A stretch of DNA of 64,000 nt from Strigamia acuminata (Eukaryota; Arthropoda; Chilopoda; Geophilomorpha; Linotaeniidae): the NCBI GenBank assembly GCA_949358305.1, contig OX442323.1, forward strand, positions 3,968,001 through 4,032,000, given 5' to 3'. The position numbers and the translations under genes were made by a program. Under the pieces are notes generated by a model. The model made no database searches, was not told the origin of the DNA, and was given only the letters and a program-made list of their open reading frames with translations. Positions 24,761 to 37,400 of the stretch are shown here, in pieces (position 1 is the stretch's first letter; every line of letters begins with the position of its first letter).

Positions 24761-25556
24761 GCGCATATAACGAAATTTATTTTGCATATATATCCGGGGT
24801 CTAGTTATCGGTCTTATTCTATCTACAATAAACAAATTTAAATGACTTAATGAATGCGCTAAGTAAAAATTCCAAACATAGTGAACAACATAAACTGCAT
24901 GAAATCTCCAAAAGTTAAGATCATATAAATACTAAAACCATGCAAAAATATCAATTTTCTCTGCCAAAAAATCTTGATGCCGTATAAAAATAGCACTAAA
25001 AACCGCGAAATCAAACCCTTTTCCCTATTATGCCATTGACCCAGATATTTGCCAGTAAAAATTCCAACTGTTCTCATTAGTTGGCAGCTTCTGATGGCTT
25101 GGTTGGTAAATCGTAGCACCTGACACCAAAGCCACAGTACACGCGAGTTGGCAAAATGTTTTAAGGTCAACTGTTTAGATAAGGTTTGGAGGGTGACAGT
25201 TTACCTTGTACTCAAAAAGAAATTACGTGCCTTCAGCAAGGTTCTACAATCTCCTTATTTCCTTACCCTAAAATGTTTCGCCACTTTAAATCACCCGGGA
25301 CAGGTTTTCTTTTTTTTTTTAGATCCACAGTTGATACAAGTTCATTGCACTTCTTTTATAATTTCCTTTCTATAACCCTTGAGGTTGTTTCTCTCTTCCT
25401 CGTGCATCTACCATCAAACACATTTGCTTACCCCGCCCTCAAAGGGCCATCAAACTAGATATTGCAAAAAACCATTTCAAATCGACTCGTGTGTATCCTT
25501 CGTGTGTCTCATTCATAAATTATGATCAAGTCAAAGGAGGAAAAAAGTTAACTCAC

Positions 25557-25632
25557 CTGGAGTTCCTAATATAGTACCGACTAGAGCCGACAGGACCACC
25601 AAATGAATGACCGTAGATGTTGTTATGGCAAC
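25557..25632 (-). CDS. GH18 chitinase, exon 2 (signal peptide)
   Basis: Reads VAITTSTVIHLVVLSALVGT then ILGTP. This is a hydrophobic stretch of about 15 residues (VIHLVVLSALVGTIL) with small residues behind it, as in a signal peptide or signal anchor. The acceptor AG is at 25634-25633 and the donor GT (GTGAGT) at 25556-25555. Length 76 nt: entry phase 0 follows the ATG exon at 34171, and exit phase 1 joins exon 3 (G + CT = Ala). It directs the enzyme to the secretory pathway; whether it is cleaved or anchors the protein cannot be decided from sequence alone. Confidence 0.85.
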
Positions 25633-26107
25633 CTAGAAAGAAATATATATATGTTTATAGTGTTTGCATTACATTAAAGCTGTAAAAGATTTTTTTGTAT
25701 GATTAGGCCAACCGGTGTTACTTTCTACAAAATCTGGATTTTGCAATTAAAATACCCGCGTTTTATTAGAGAATTTACGGCACGGTAATTTCGTTTATTC
25801 GCACACACACGTTATCGTATGAACTATCATATCACGTTAACTACCACGGAACCGGTAGTGCCGTTACACATGAAGGTCAAAGGTCCGCGAGATTACAAGT
25901 TAACTCCCCCTGGCGGTGGAGACCCTAAGACGGCATTTTAATACATTGTAGCCAGGTGACACAATTTAAACTACATAGGGTTTCGGTATCGAGAAACCGG
26001 GGTACCGATTTTCCGAGAAACCGAATGAAAAATCACGGAACCGGGAACCGGGAAATTTGAAAAAATAACTGGTTTTGTCCAAAATTGTCAAAACGACGTT
26101 AAAACGT

Positions 26108-26159
26108 CTTTTTTGTCATTGAAACGTTACATTTTGTAACGTTTCAATGACGACAAAAA
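26108..26159. repeat. Near-perfect hairpin beside the minisatellite
   Basis: 'ttttttgtcattgaaacgtt' and 'aacgtttcaatgacgacaaa' form inverted arms of about 23 bp around a tiny spacer at 26131. One arm carries an extra GTC. It immediately precedes the 20-bp repeats. Confidence 0.85.
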
Positions 26160-26160
26160 A

Positions 26161-26395
26161 GCCATTTTTGACGAAAAACAGCCATTTTTGACGAAAAACA
26201 GCCATTTTTGACGAAAAACAGCCATTTTTGACGAAAAACAGCCATTTTTGACGAAAAACAGCCATTTTTGACGAAAAACAGCCATTTTTGACGAAAAACA
26301 GCCATTTTTGACGAAAAACAGCCATTTTTGACGAAAAACAGCCATTTTTGACGAAAACATCCATTTTTGACGAAAAACAGCCATTTTTACACTGT
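26161..26395. repeat. 20-bp minisatellite, about 12 units
   Basis: Unit gccatttttgacgaaaaaca repeats with perfect copies from 26161 to about 26350; then one unit loses a base and the last is partial. Because 20 is not a multiple of 3, the minus strand is open in more than one frame and gives long spurious ORFs. These are not genes. Confidence 0.97.
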
Positions 26396-27271
26396 AAAAT
26401 GGCCGATCTTTTTCAGTCCCGGCAATACTGATTTCCCGGGAGTTCCGGCCACTTTGGTACCGGGAACCGGAAATTAAAAAAAGGCAGTAAAACAGAAACC
26501 CTAAAACAACATAATTATGGGGACCTATATATAAAACTTAAATGATTGGGTTGAAAAGAAAAAATTGATGGAGGGGCCCTCAAACGAGATATGCGGGTTA
26601 TCTGGTAACCCAAACTTTCAATTTTTTACCATTTTCAACCAGTTACCTCCGTACCTGCTGCTTGTGTGGGCCCCAGAGCAGTGCCCGTGTGCATTGATAT
26701 TTTACTCGCTAATTAAAAACAAGTTTATGAATTTCGAGTTAATTAAGTTCATATCCTAAGTGTTTTTCACCTTGAAACAGCAACTTAAAAAAAAATAAAA
26801 ATAAAAAACTATCAAGAGCATCACAGTTTTTCCGCATTTCTAGGGTGATGACACATGAGGAAATTGTTTTTTTTTTTTAATATTTTTTTTATGTATTTAT
26901 CTTTTTTTTTAAAAAAAAATATATTTATCTTTTTTTGCCAGTGAATGAATTAATCGAAAATAGGTGAAACAAAATGACTTCCATTTATTTTCGAGGGCAG
27001 AAAAGATAAAATCAATGTTCTATTTTAAAGGTCAAGAGAGAAGATATTTAAGATGATAAGGGTTTATTTCGGCAATAAATCTTAACAACAAGACCCAAAT
27101 GTTAATGTGAAGCAAAGAATAGAAAAGAAACTTAAATTTAGAAAAAAAATAAAAAAAATTAATGATATATTATTATGCATGTCAGAAAGCTTGACACATT
27201 GCAATTACACATGGAAATATTCATTTTAACTCAAACACCATTTTGACAGTGTTTGGCATTGTTTTATACTA

Positions 27272-27402
27272 AAGTCGAGCCTCGTTATAACAAATCGCAA
27301 AAAACCCGAAAGTTCGTTTATCAAAAATTTTTAACATGGTGTTCTACGGCCAACCAACCAACCAAGCCATTTTTAACTATTCGTTATAACGAGGTTCGAC
27401 TG
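27272..27402. mobile_element. Complete 131-bp Tigger-like MITE
   Basis: Flanked by TA (27270-27271, 27403-27404). The ends 'aagtcgagcctcgttataac' and 'gttataacgaggttcgactg' are inverted repeats. The interior has the family's 'ttttaacatggtgttctacg' and 'ggccaaccaaccaaccaagc'. Confidence 0.9.
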
Positions 27403-30400
27403 TATCCGAATCCCAAATTTTAAGACAAAATTTAGCTTTTGCAAAAATTCACCTTGTGAAGCATTATTTTATGCTTGATGTATTGTACAGAAGCCTAGAA
27501 CTAACCCTAGAAAACTTGGTCAATGTCCTTAACCTTTTTTTTTGGGAGTTAAAAGCTCTTCACACATGGTAGTAGGCATGAAAAAATGATGACCCACGTT
27601 GTAAAGCAAAAAAAGAAATAAGTAAATTTTTTACTTATTTATTTATTTATTTACTTATAAAATTTGTAAGAACTGTTTGCCAAGAAAAAACCCTACCAAA
27701 AAAATGTTTGTTATTTACGAACAGCCAAAATAGATAAAGAATTGTAAATTTTAATATTCTCAGATTAAAATTACAACATAATTGCTAGTTATTTTTGCAA
27801 TCTTTGATTTTCCAAGCGCAACTACATTTTTCTTGGCGTGAACATGTTTTAACACAAATTTCAATATGCCACCTAGTGCAAAAATGGGCCAAAACAGTAG
27901 CTGCATTCAAAAATTAAAACATTTTGTGTTTTACTTCAATTTTAAAACAAAAATGACATCATTTCCAGTCCTATTTATTAAATTAATCTATATTAATTAT
28001 TTATTTATAATTATATATTTATAATATGTTTATTATAATTAATCAAGATTTAAACTTAAAATACACGTAAACTAAAATTGTATTTTTATTTTTGGGATGG
28101 TTAAATCACTTTTCAAATGCAGCCAGTGTACCGTGCAGTAAAACAGCTTCATTCGCTCGGCTTCTGTTCTCACGTAACACCTACGTGTGGCCTAGGTGCA
28201 TTTCACTGCAGCCATTCACACTGAAAAATCTCAGTATGCACACACACAAACGCAACAAATACATAATTTTTAAAAATAATAACAGGTGAGTTAATGAGCC
28301 TATTCACTCGCGTGCAATAAACCATTTCAGACTTTTGTGTTTGAATTTGGCATCAAAATACCGGGCGCAGACCGGATAGTTCAGTGCCTCTCAAACTATG
28401 TAATGTCGTGGACCGATAATTTTTGTCCCAATGTTGCGGACAGGTATCACATTCAGTTGTGGTGAAATTTTAATAGAATACCCTGCGAGTCAGTAACATA
28501 AGTGCGTGTTGCTTAACAGCGAAAGACTGGTTTATTTAGATAAAAACAAGATGGCGAACAATGGAGGCTAACGAGAGTCAATCCGTAAACCCCTTATAAT
28601 AACAGAATGCCCTCTTACGGTAATGTAGTAAACTGACAGCAGGAGTCAATATACGGAGCCCAAGCAGTGTCAAGCTACCGGGACAAATCAAAACAAAATT
28701 TTAGCATTGAAGCATTATTGTGTCGTATTATAACATGTTATAGCTATGACTTGATTCGTCAACAGTTGTGCTCGCCACGATTTTTCGAAAAATAGTGGTT
28801 GTCTACCCCTTTACATAGCTCCATTACGCCTTTTTTTGAGGGCCTTGGAGATCCATACATCCAATTTAGAAAAGTTTCCTGAGATATAGACGGTCTCAAA
28901 TCTGTTTAGTTTTTAATTTTATCTCATTCTGTTTACAAGTTATGAGAAATATTGTAAATAGTCACTTTTTGGAGTTTTTAATTTTTTTCTCTTTAACTAT
29001 TCATTTTTTTTCAAAAAACTTTTAACGAAATGATAGCTCTAACAATTCTTTAAATCCTCCTAAAACCATTTTTACTTGTGAGAAATTGTTTCTGAGAAAT
29101 TTCAAATATTAAAAGTTTCAAAAAATAGAGTATGCCATTTTTTTGGCAAGGAGTTGTACACAATGATATTTATTTAAAACAAACCAAATTTTTATGCAGT
29201 CCAGATTGTACGAGTTTAAATATTTTTTTTAAGTTTATAATTAATGAATTATGCACCTGACTTATTTGTACCAAAAGCTCTGGTATAGTTAGAACAAACC
29301 TCTTTTCTCCTCTGGAGTGAAACGATAACAAGAAACTTAGTTAATAAATAATGACTTCCTGATAATTCAACTTGATATAAACCCTTTACGCTCTGTTTTT
29401 TTGTTTCTACATTTTTATTTTCTTCGATGTCTTTTCCTCTTTGCAAACAATTTTCGCTCTGTTAACTTCAATCCACCAGGTCAGACCTCCCTTGCAGAAT
29501 AAATAAACTGAATTATAAACAAGACAGATTAAATTGAATATAAAATTACTTGTTCCTTTATTCCAATTTAATCTGCCACACATCAAAAGGATGCAATCTT
29601 CTACCTTTCTTAATTGGACTTAATCACTCTAAAATTAATTTTTTTCTCCACTCCTTCTCTCGTGAGAAAAATCAAAACAAGACTTTGAACATTTAATCTA
29701 TCACATTAAAAGAGCATTTTTGTAATTGCATTTTTTTTCTTTTTACTTGCAGAAAATTAAAAATAAGTTTCTAAACCCTTTTATTTTAATGAATTCTCTC
29801 AACTTAAAAAAGAAAATTATTATTTTTTAATGAAAAAATTAATTTACCAACTATTTGCCATGTTTTATGAGAGTGTAGTTAAATATACATTTTAATCTCT
29901 GAGTCATCAAGTAGGTTTATACAGAAGTATGGCTGGTTCCAATTAATCCTGTCTTTAGCAATAAAAGGGATGAGTTGAAACAGCAGGGAGCAGGTGCATG
30001 TTTCTAATTACCAGATAAAAGAAATGCTTAAGTGAAATTTACCATCAATGAGAATACAAACAAGTCAACTACCCTACATGTAACTTGCAGTTTAAAATGA
30101 CTTTTCAGCTTCAATTGAATTCCCATCTTGCTAAATTAAAAGCAAACCAAGATTTATCCATTAAATTTGCATTTCCAACTAAGAAAAAATTCCTTTTTTA
30201 ATTAATTTCATGATATTTTCCAATTCTTCCTTCGAAAAAAAAAATTGATTTTTAATTTTCCCACAATCACAAAAGTAAAAATTAAAAAAAATTAAAAATA
30301 ATAAAAATAAAAAAAAAGCAAGAAAAAAAATTCATTACACTTTTAACCAAACCACCTAAACCCTTATGAAGCTTATAAGAAATAGGGGCGGATGCTAGCT

Positions 30401-30784
30401 GTGAGCTTTTCCACTCCAAGTGCAAAATTGCTTTTGCCTCAACACATCTAATTTGCTGTCAGCAAGACAAGGGAAAGCTTCATTCCAATTGCCATGTCCA
30501 AAACAGCCTCAGTAAAACTATTCAACTTAACCAACACTGAAACTGCACCTGCTTCATTCACAACCACTTTTCAGCTTTGCTCTTGGGCTTTTGATATCGG
30601 AAATACTTGTCTAATGCACCGAGGAACAACACAAATACTCTATTAATTTAAACTCAAAATTCACGCATTGACTGTCCACTACTTTAGACTAAACAATGAT
30701 CCCTGCGCCATTATTGATCAACTATAGTGGGTCTCCATTGCAGGGTACAGAAGTGATGAGGGGCCAACCAAATATTAGATGCTA

Positions 30785-31200
30785 CTATTCCTTAAATTTA
30801 TTCGATTAAGAGCCGTAGCTGAGGCAGTAAAAATACTGTTTTATTGCAAAAAATCAGTATTTTTTTGTATATAACGCAACCAACGTTGAACATACACTAC
30901 GTTATCGTTCCTTAGTCATATTCATTGTTCATTGTTCATGATTCATTATGATTCAATATGAGTGTTCCTTTCAATATTACTTTACAATTTGGTTCTAATA
31001 CCGTATTTTAACGATTAAGAGACGCGGCTCTTATTCAAAACTGCCATTTTTGTCAGCAATTACAACTTCGGTTTTCCGTTTGTTAAATTTGTTTAATGTC
31101 GTCTATTCGAAATCAACAGATCACAACGGCGACTGAGGAAAAATACGAGTTCTGTTGTTGTTGTTGTTTGATTGCATTCGCAGCAGAATACCGTATTAAT
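30785..31200. repeat. ACCGTATT-family MITE copies (degraded, adjacent)
   Basis: 30800-30850 carries 'attcgattaagagccgtagc' in one orientation. 30999-31100 carries 'accgtattttaacgattaag' with 'ggctcttattcaaaactgcc'. They may be the two ends of one copy. Confidence 0.6.
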
Positions 31201-32518
31201 GTATTAATGCAGGTATTTCATTGCGGCTTCAATATACTACACCTTATTACCCAGTTGAAACCAGACGCCCTGCAAGACATCTCCATGGAATACATAGAAT
31301 TGTCGTTACTTATCAGAATTACAAATATAATATTATAATGTAACCGACATCAATAGGTGCAACACATACAATCAGTAAGCCACTGGGGTTCCACATACAA
31401 TCAGTGGACCACTGGGGCTCCATCAGATGACCACTGCATGTAAAAGACCCGGGAACAAAAAAAGTTTTTAAAAAAAACCTTTAAAACATTTAAAACACCT
31501 CAAATTCAAGCAGGAAATAAATTAAAAATTAAAAATGTCGGCTAAAAAGATAAACACAACGATTTTTGAAAAATAATTTCTTTCACTAAAACTACAATTT
31601 CCCTTTGCAAATCCAAGGCTTACCACCACACAAAAAGTGCAAAACCCCCCACTAATCTCAGATAAAAAGCTCACTGCAACAGCACACTTAAATCAATCAT
31701 TGTTTTGACTGTACAGTTTTGTCCCAACAAAAGAACAGAAGACAATGAGTTAACCTAATTTAAAGTGACAACTGTGCAAATTGCATATAAAAATATTGGC
31801 GCAATTTCAACAGATAAATTGAGTAATTGAGTATTTTAATCAGCACTACTTCTATATCTATTATCCAATGGGAGCAGCCATCTTGAACTGATGGGCTACT
31901 CAGATCTGCCTCCTTTAATATGGACCCAGTGACCTTCTTACTTCAATTATAAACAGGATACAATTTCACCACACCAAAAAAAAAAAAAGATTTTTTAATC
32001 ATTTTATTTGTCAATTCAAATTTTTTTTTTCTTCCCTTACACTTCCTTGTTTCAGTTTCCCTGTGTAAACATGAATATTGTATCATGCTGAATAATTAAA
32101 ATGTTTATTTTGTATTAATAAGCTCTTCATGTGGACACACTGTCATTTGAACTCGAGCATGATTAAAAGATAAGCAATGATTAAAGTGAAAAATGCATGA
32201 AACACCACAACAAAATCTGTTTAAATCTTCCTTAAGAATGACAAGTGAAAATCCACCACAACACTTTTTCTGCTACAAGTCTTCACCTTTAAATCCACAA
32301 CTATTTTTTCTCTCTCCTTCAAACTTAAGCCTTATGTCACTTTTTCCAGTTTGTTTACGTAAATAAAAATTCAAATTTCATCTCCAAAACATCCCAAGAT
32401 GATATTGTTCTCGCAGATAAAAATGAATAAACATATACTTAGCTAAACTGGTTGGAAAAAACAACATTTATATTTACCGTAAATATTATAACTAGCGACT
32501 GCCTTTGTTTCCACAATA

Positions 32519-32571
32519 CAGTCAAAATCTTTATAACGAATCACGATATAACGAATTATCGATATAACGAA
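32519..32571. repeat. Tigger-like MITE, left end only
   Basis: 'cagtcaaaatctttataacg' and 'gaattatcgatataacgaat'; broken at 32571 where the next MITE begins at a TA. Confidence 0.7.
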
Positions 32572-32572
32572 T

Positions 32573-32776
32573 ACCGTATTTACTCGAGTAAAAGCCGCGG
32601 CTCTTAATCGAGGACAGCTCTTATTACAATTGTTTACCATAAATTGAAATTTCACTTTTTTCCATTGAAATTTTACTTTTTTCCATTGAAATTTCACTTT
32701 TTTTTATTGAAATTTCGCTTTTTTCATTAAAATTTTTTCCTATTCGAGGGCGGTTCTTAATAGAAAAAATACGGTA
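32573..32776. mobile_element. Complete ACCGTATT-family MITE nested in Tigger-like MITE
   Basis: The ends 'accgtatttactcgagtaaa' and '...aaaaaatacggta' are inverted, with 'gccgcggctcttaatcga' opposite 'ttcgagggcggttcttaat'. The interior has about four ~21-bp units of 'tttccattgaaatttcactt' at 32640-32720. It appears to have inserted at a TA within the Tigger-like copy. Confidence 0.75.
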
Positions 32777-34170
32777 GTTAAATAATCGACAAAGAATTAT
32801 ATTATCAAATTTTCTTAGAAATTTGAAAGCGTCTGGTATCAGTCTAAGGCCTTGCTGCCAATCTTATCCCGAAGTTCTAGAAAAATAGTGTTGATGAAGT
32901 AACGGCTTTTCCCAATACATTCTCTAGCAAAAACCTGTTTACCGCTCAGCAAATACCTTGCATTTCAATGGACCTTAAACTAGTTAATCAATAACCTCTG
33001 TATTGAATATCCAATTTCGACCCTTGCCTATTTTCTATCTAATTTACATTTTCTTTTTTGTTTAAAAAAAAATTTTTTTTTTTAAATTAAAAAAAAAAAA
33101 TCTGAATACAGTGAATGTGAAAGAGACCATCTGTATTCATTCAAAACAAGACTAGACTTATCTAAAACAGGTCCTACTAGACACTTGTGGCCTGAAGCAT
33201 AGTTATGAACTAGTTTTTCCCTAGTTTCCTAACAGCATAGCTTCAAGACTCCTTCTGTATTTAACTTACTTTACTCCATTAATTTTGTTTGCTGCATTCT
33301 TATCTGATTAAATAGTATATCAGTCAATAAATCTAGCTAGTGGGAATTAACCAGAGGAAAAAAAATGGAAAAACACTCACTCATAATCACCAAACCACAA
33401 AACAACTTCCTCATTTACAGTGATAAAAGTGGAGGAGTGTTTTAACCCTAATCTGATCCTTCTTTTTTTGTATTACTAAATAATTACATACTCCACAGTT
33501 CACTGATTACTGATAGCATTTTCCAAACTGCATTGTGTGTGTATTTAGTACAAGTCGAGGAAATATTTAAATTGTGTTCTGATTAGATGAAGAAAAAACA
33601 TTTAAAAAAAAAATAAAAATAAAATTCATATGAAATGTAATCAAAGTTTTAATAGGAATGAATCAGAACAGCTCATTTTGGAGGTTGAATTATTTTTCCA
33701 CCAATTTGATACACTACTCTAGTAAACAAGGCCACATTTTGGTCAAATGCCTGAGTCACAATTTAAAGAATAATGACCAGGGCCAGGACTAGTCTCGGTC
33801 ACTTGAGTCTGGGGCACAGATCCTCCTTGTTCTGATTACCCACAGAAACATGAAAAAATAACAAAAAAAATATATTAAAATTTTAATTTTAAATTTTTTT
33901 TTATATATTAAATTTTTAATTTAAAAAAAATTTTTTTTTTATTTATTTAATTTTTTTTTTAAAAAAATTCAAATTAAAATCAACAGAAAATTTGATCAAG
34001 AAATGTAGCTTCACTGCCATGCTCATTTCCAATTCCCTGTCATGTGCAAGCTTAGTTTCTCAAACTAGGCTAACACTCACTACACCAACTTCCTACTCAC
34101 CTAAACACCTTATTGCAAAGAAAATCTGCACAAAACCCACGAAAAGAACAGAAAATAACAATTCACTTAC

Positions 34171-34340
34171 CATGCTAAATTCAACTTGCACTTTCCCTAG
34201 TGAAAATCAGCTATAAATCCAAAAAATGCACACATACAACACACTTAAGACAATGCAGGCAGGAGCAGCAGACTCATTTCAGAGGAGCAGCCACTAACAC
34301 ACTCAAACCAAGTATTGACTGGGAGAGTAGACCGACAGGC
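34171..34340 (-). CDS. GH18 chitinase, exon 1 (5' UTR and start codon)
   Basis: The start ATG occupies 34173-34171 and is followed at once by a strong donor (GTAAGTG, GT at 34170-34169). It therefore contributes only Met, in phase 0, and joins GTT GCC of exon 2 to give MVAITTSTV... No in-frame ATG exists in exon 2 or before the GH18 domain in exon 3, which supports this choice. The context around the spliced start (AGC ATG G) is favourable. The 5' end at about 34340 is a guess from promoter-like elements upstream. Everything except the last three bases is untranslated. Confidence 0.7.
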
Positions 34341-34400
34341 TGAGCTAACAGCGCCTTTCACGGTTTTATTCAGCACTCACTTGTACTCAGCCAATGGCTC
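34340..34400 (-). promoter_or_regulatory. Candidate chitinase promoter
   Basis: On the minus strand, upstream of exon 1, a CCAAT box (CCAAT on plus at 34391-34395) precedes an AATAAAA TATA-like box at about 34364-34370. A plausible initiator (TCAATA) follows about 50 bp further on, near 34312. Spacing is reasonable but the assignment rests on motifs only. Confidence 0.35.
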
Positions 34401-37400
34401 AACCATCAATGTAGGGCAACAGGGCAAGTGAACCAATGACAAAAAAGCAGTCACAGACGAGAAGAAAAAACACCAACGTGTGATACACATGAGCAGACCA
34501 CCTTACATAGTAGCTGACATCACAACTAGAGGCAATAATCATGTTTGTGTGACCTTTCATGGAGGAAGAAGATGAGCAATTTGTAATCAAATTCAATTTG
34601 ACAACAAGAGATTTGACGACTAATTGCGGCATTAAAATTAGGTTTTGACCTGGAAGCGATCGGATCTGGAACGATTTCTCCATTTTATGCTTCCGATATT
34701 TGTGGGGGTTCTTCCAACGGTCAATTTTGACCATTCAAAAGGGTTTTTTTTTCTTTCTGAAAATTCGTTTTTTGTTTTAACTCCAAAAATTGTCAAATTT
34801 CGTGGAATGTGTGAAGTATTGTGCTTAACCTCGTTATAACGAATCACAAGGGGTCGGAAAAATCTGAAAGTTAGTTATATCAAAATTTTTAACAAGGTGT
34901 TCTATGACCAACTGACCAAGCCTAAGGTTTTTATCGTGAGTTTGATATGTTCGGTGTGTAGAAAGAAGAGTGCTCAGGTTGGGAATTTGTCCTTGAGTGG
35001 GTTAAGTTTTATTGTTTTACTTCCTCTCCCTCATTCTACATTCTACTAAGGGTCACGTGACTATTTGTGAATCCCCACTGTTATAACAAAAAATTGCAAA
35101 TTTTACGAAGATATGGCGTAAAATAATAATTGTATGAATAACAAATAAATGATGTTATTTATGGCTTGTCCAAGTTAATATCACGGTTCGTTATAACGAG
35201 GATTACGGCCCGTAGAAAGAGGCAAGAAAACAGATTCGCAAAAGTACGGTATTGTTTCCGTATTTAACCTCACGAACGATAAACGTACGCTTCGTTCATG
35301 ACGTTCAGACTTTGTTTGTGGGGATAAACTAAAACCCCACTAATTTTCCTTGGATTTCCACTAAATAAAAACTAAATCTCCTACTTACTCTTAATCGATA
35401 AAATACAGTATTGTTGCAACATAGCTTCATGGAGACACTACCGAATAAAACAATAGAATCATTTACATACATTTTCTTTGGGGTAAAAAAAATTGACCCC
35501 AGTTGGGTCAGTGAAGGTGAAATTTTAGGTTGGGCGGTATTCAATTTTTTTGTGTGTGAACCAAAATCTAATTACTTAATTCCATTTTAATCTGATTTAA
35601 TCCTATTTGATTTTCCATCGTCAATAACAGATATCAATTGCCATCCAGAAAAGCCCAATTAAATGGTAATCGCCATGTTTTTGGAACCCCTATTGATTGA
35701 CTTGGGATTTCAAAAATGATCCGCAAGACAGACGCAATTTAATGTTGTGTAAAACAAAAGATTGTGAAGAGTTTGCCTTGTGGAATCAAATTAAGGAAGT
35801 GGGTGGAAAGGAGATCTTTCGTAATCTTGCAGGAGGTCAAGCAGTGAAGGGCTAGGTCATGCTGGGGTATTGTAACTTGTTGGGAATTACTGTATTGAAA
35901 AGCCAGTGGCATAACTGCATTTTCATTTGGAAATTGTGCACATAATTGAGTTTAATAATATGGGAAAGCCAACAAAGAGAGACAAAACCAATTTTAAAAA
36001 ACCTTTTGTTGTTCAAGGGCATGGCGAGATACTTAACATCGTTTCTTGCTGACCGTTTTAGTTTATACTAACCCAAAACTGCACATTCTGCACATGCATT
36101 TAACATGGCGATTGTCAAGCTTGCTGCACACAGAAAAAAAAGCAGCAATACTGTCAAGCCTCGTTATAACAAATCGCAAGGAACCTGAAAAATTGGTTCG
36201 TTATACATGTATGTATTTATTTGTGACGGCGACCCATCTATGGACAAAGGGGGTTCGTTATACAGTCGAAACTCTTTATGACAAATCGCAAGGGACCTGA
36301 AAAATCGACTTGTTATAATTCGTTATATTTTTTAACACGGTGTTCAATGGCCAGCCAACTAAACCAGCCATTTTTATGTATTCGTTATATCGATAATCCA
36401 TTATATTGCGATTCGTTATAAAGATTTTGTTTATTTACTTTATTTCAGCATTATTAGATCTAATATTAGGCTAGTGCTAAATAACGACAGGAATAAGGAA
36501 ATCACCTACGCAGTATGAATTTGGCATCAAGATAAGCTTACTAGTACAAGGTGGAAACTGTAAATACGACAATACACCCTTTGTGTCTGGGACAACTCCT
36601 TTTTCGCAGAAAATGTGAACCAGGATACATTTCCCTAACTACAGGCATCCTGAACCAAACAATGTTATAAACCCCAACATTTTTAGATTTTATAATTTGA
36701 AGACCTCATAAAATCCTATATATATCTGGTGTTTTCAATGCTGCCGCTCGACTTATCGCCACAGGATCACCAATTTATTGATTATTGCAGTATGTTTCAA
36801 TGATTTCAATTTCACTTTCCCTCCAACCTTTCAGATCGTAATAAAAGATTCACAATTATGAACCGTATGTTGAGTCACCTCAATCATCATCATCTCCCAA
36901 TAGCAATAACTGTAATTGCTTAGCTAACATAACAAATGTTAAAAATCATGTAATTATAGTTTCAATGTACTAATTGAAAGCAAAAATAAATAGATGTACT
37001 ACTTTCTTAATTTTAGACGCATCCGTAGACTAAACAGCAGTTTAAACAACATATTTAAACTGCTGTATAAACCACTTGTCTCGATCTAACTTCAAAAATG
37101 GCAGCCGACTTACGTTAGTTTGTTTTCAGTCGCAGTGGGCATGCGCACGACATTTAAACACCAACTTAAATTTTCCTTCTGTTTAGCTGTTTTAAGTTTA
37201 TCTATCATTATTTGCCCGGTCTATCTTTTAATACCGTTGTTAGGGTAAGACGAAAGACCGCGTCAAAATTGATGTCTGTTAGGCGTGTTCAATCTTCTGT
37301 AGAAAGTCACTTAACTGCCTTAACTGCCTTTCAGAGGGCGGAAGTGACGATAATTACGTCACATTTTGACCAAGTAAAGTCACTTAAGTGACTTTCAGGA

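Larger units (their letters stand above)
10893..25556 (-). other. Chitinase intron 2 (~14.7 kb)
   Basis: Very large intron. It holds many transposon relics listed separately (11311-11937, 12390-12622, 15076-15737, 16706-16837, 17292-17705, 19676-20163, 21757-22245, 23680-23878, 24591-24760) and the 50-bp satellite at 13451-13808. Between them the sequence is AT-rich. No exon of another gene could be supported; the frames at 16286-16594, 22836-23054 and 24168-24509 lack family motifs and splice context. Confidence 0.7.
25978..26501. mobile_element. TA-flanked element with internal minisatellite
   Basis: It starts GGGTTTCGGTAT after TA (25976-25977) and ends ...CAGAAACCC before TA (26502-26503). 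Repeated 'accgggaaccgggaa' words near both ends are also inverted relative to each other. The middle carries the 20-bp tandem array. No transposase. Confidence 0.6.
25633..34170 (-). other. Chitinase intron 1 (~8.5 kb)
   Basis: Intron between the ATG exon and the signal-peptide exon. It contains the minisatellite-bearing element 25978-26501, a Tigger-like MITE at 27272-27402, ACCGTATT-family copies (30785-31200, 32573-32776) and long A/T runs (26860-26930, 33060-33100, 33860-33970). The stretch 28000-30780 is AT-rich with nothing I can call. Confidence 0.65.

Noticed and set aside
26116-26384. Two overlapping minus-strand frames with repeated KWLFFVKNGCFSSKMAVFRQ
   Set aside because: They arise only because a 20-bp minisatellite lacks stop codons; several frames are open at once and no gene context exists.
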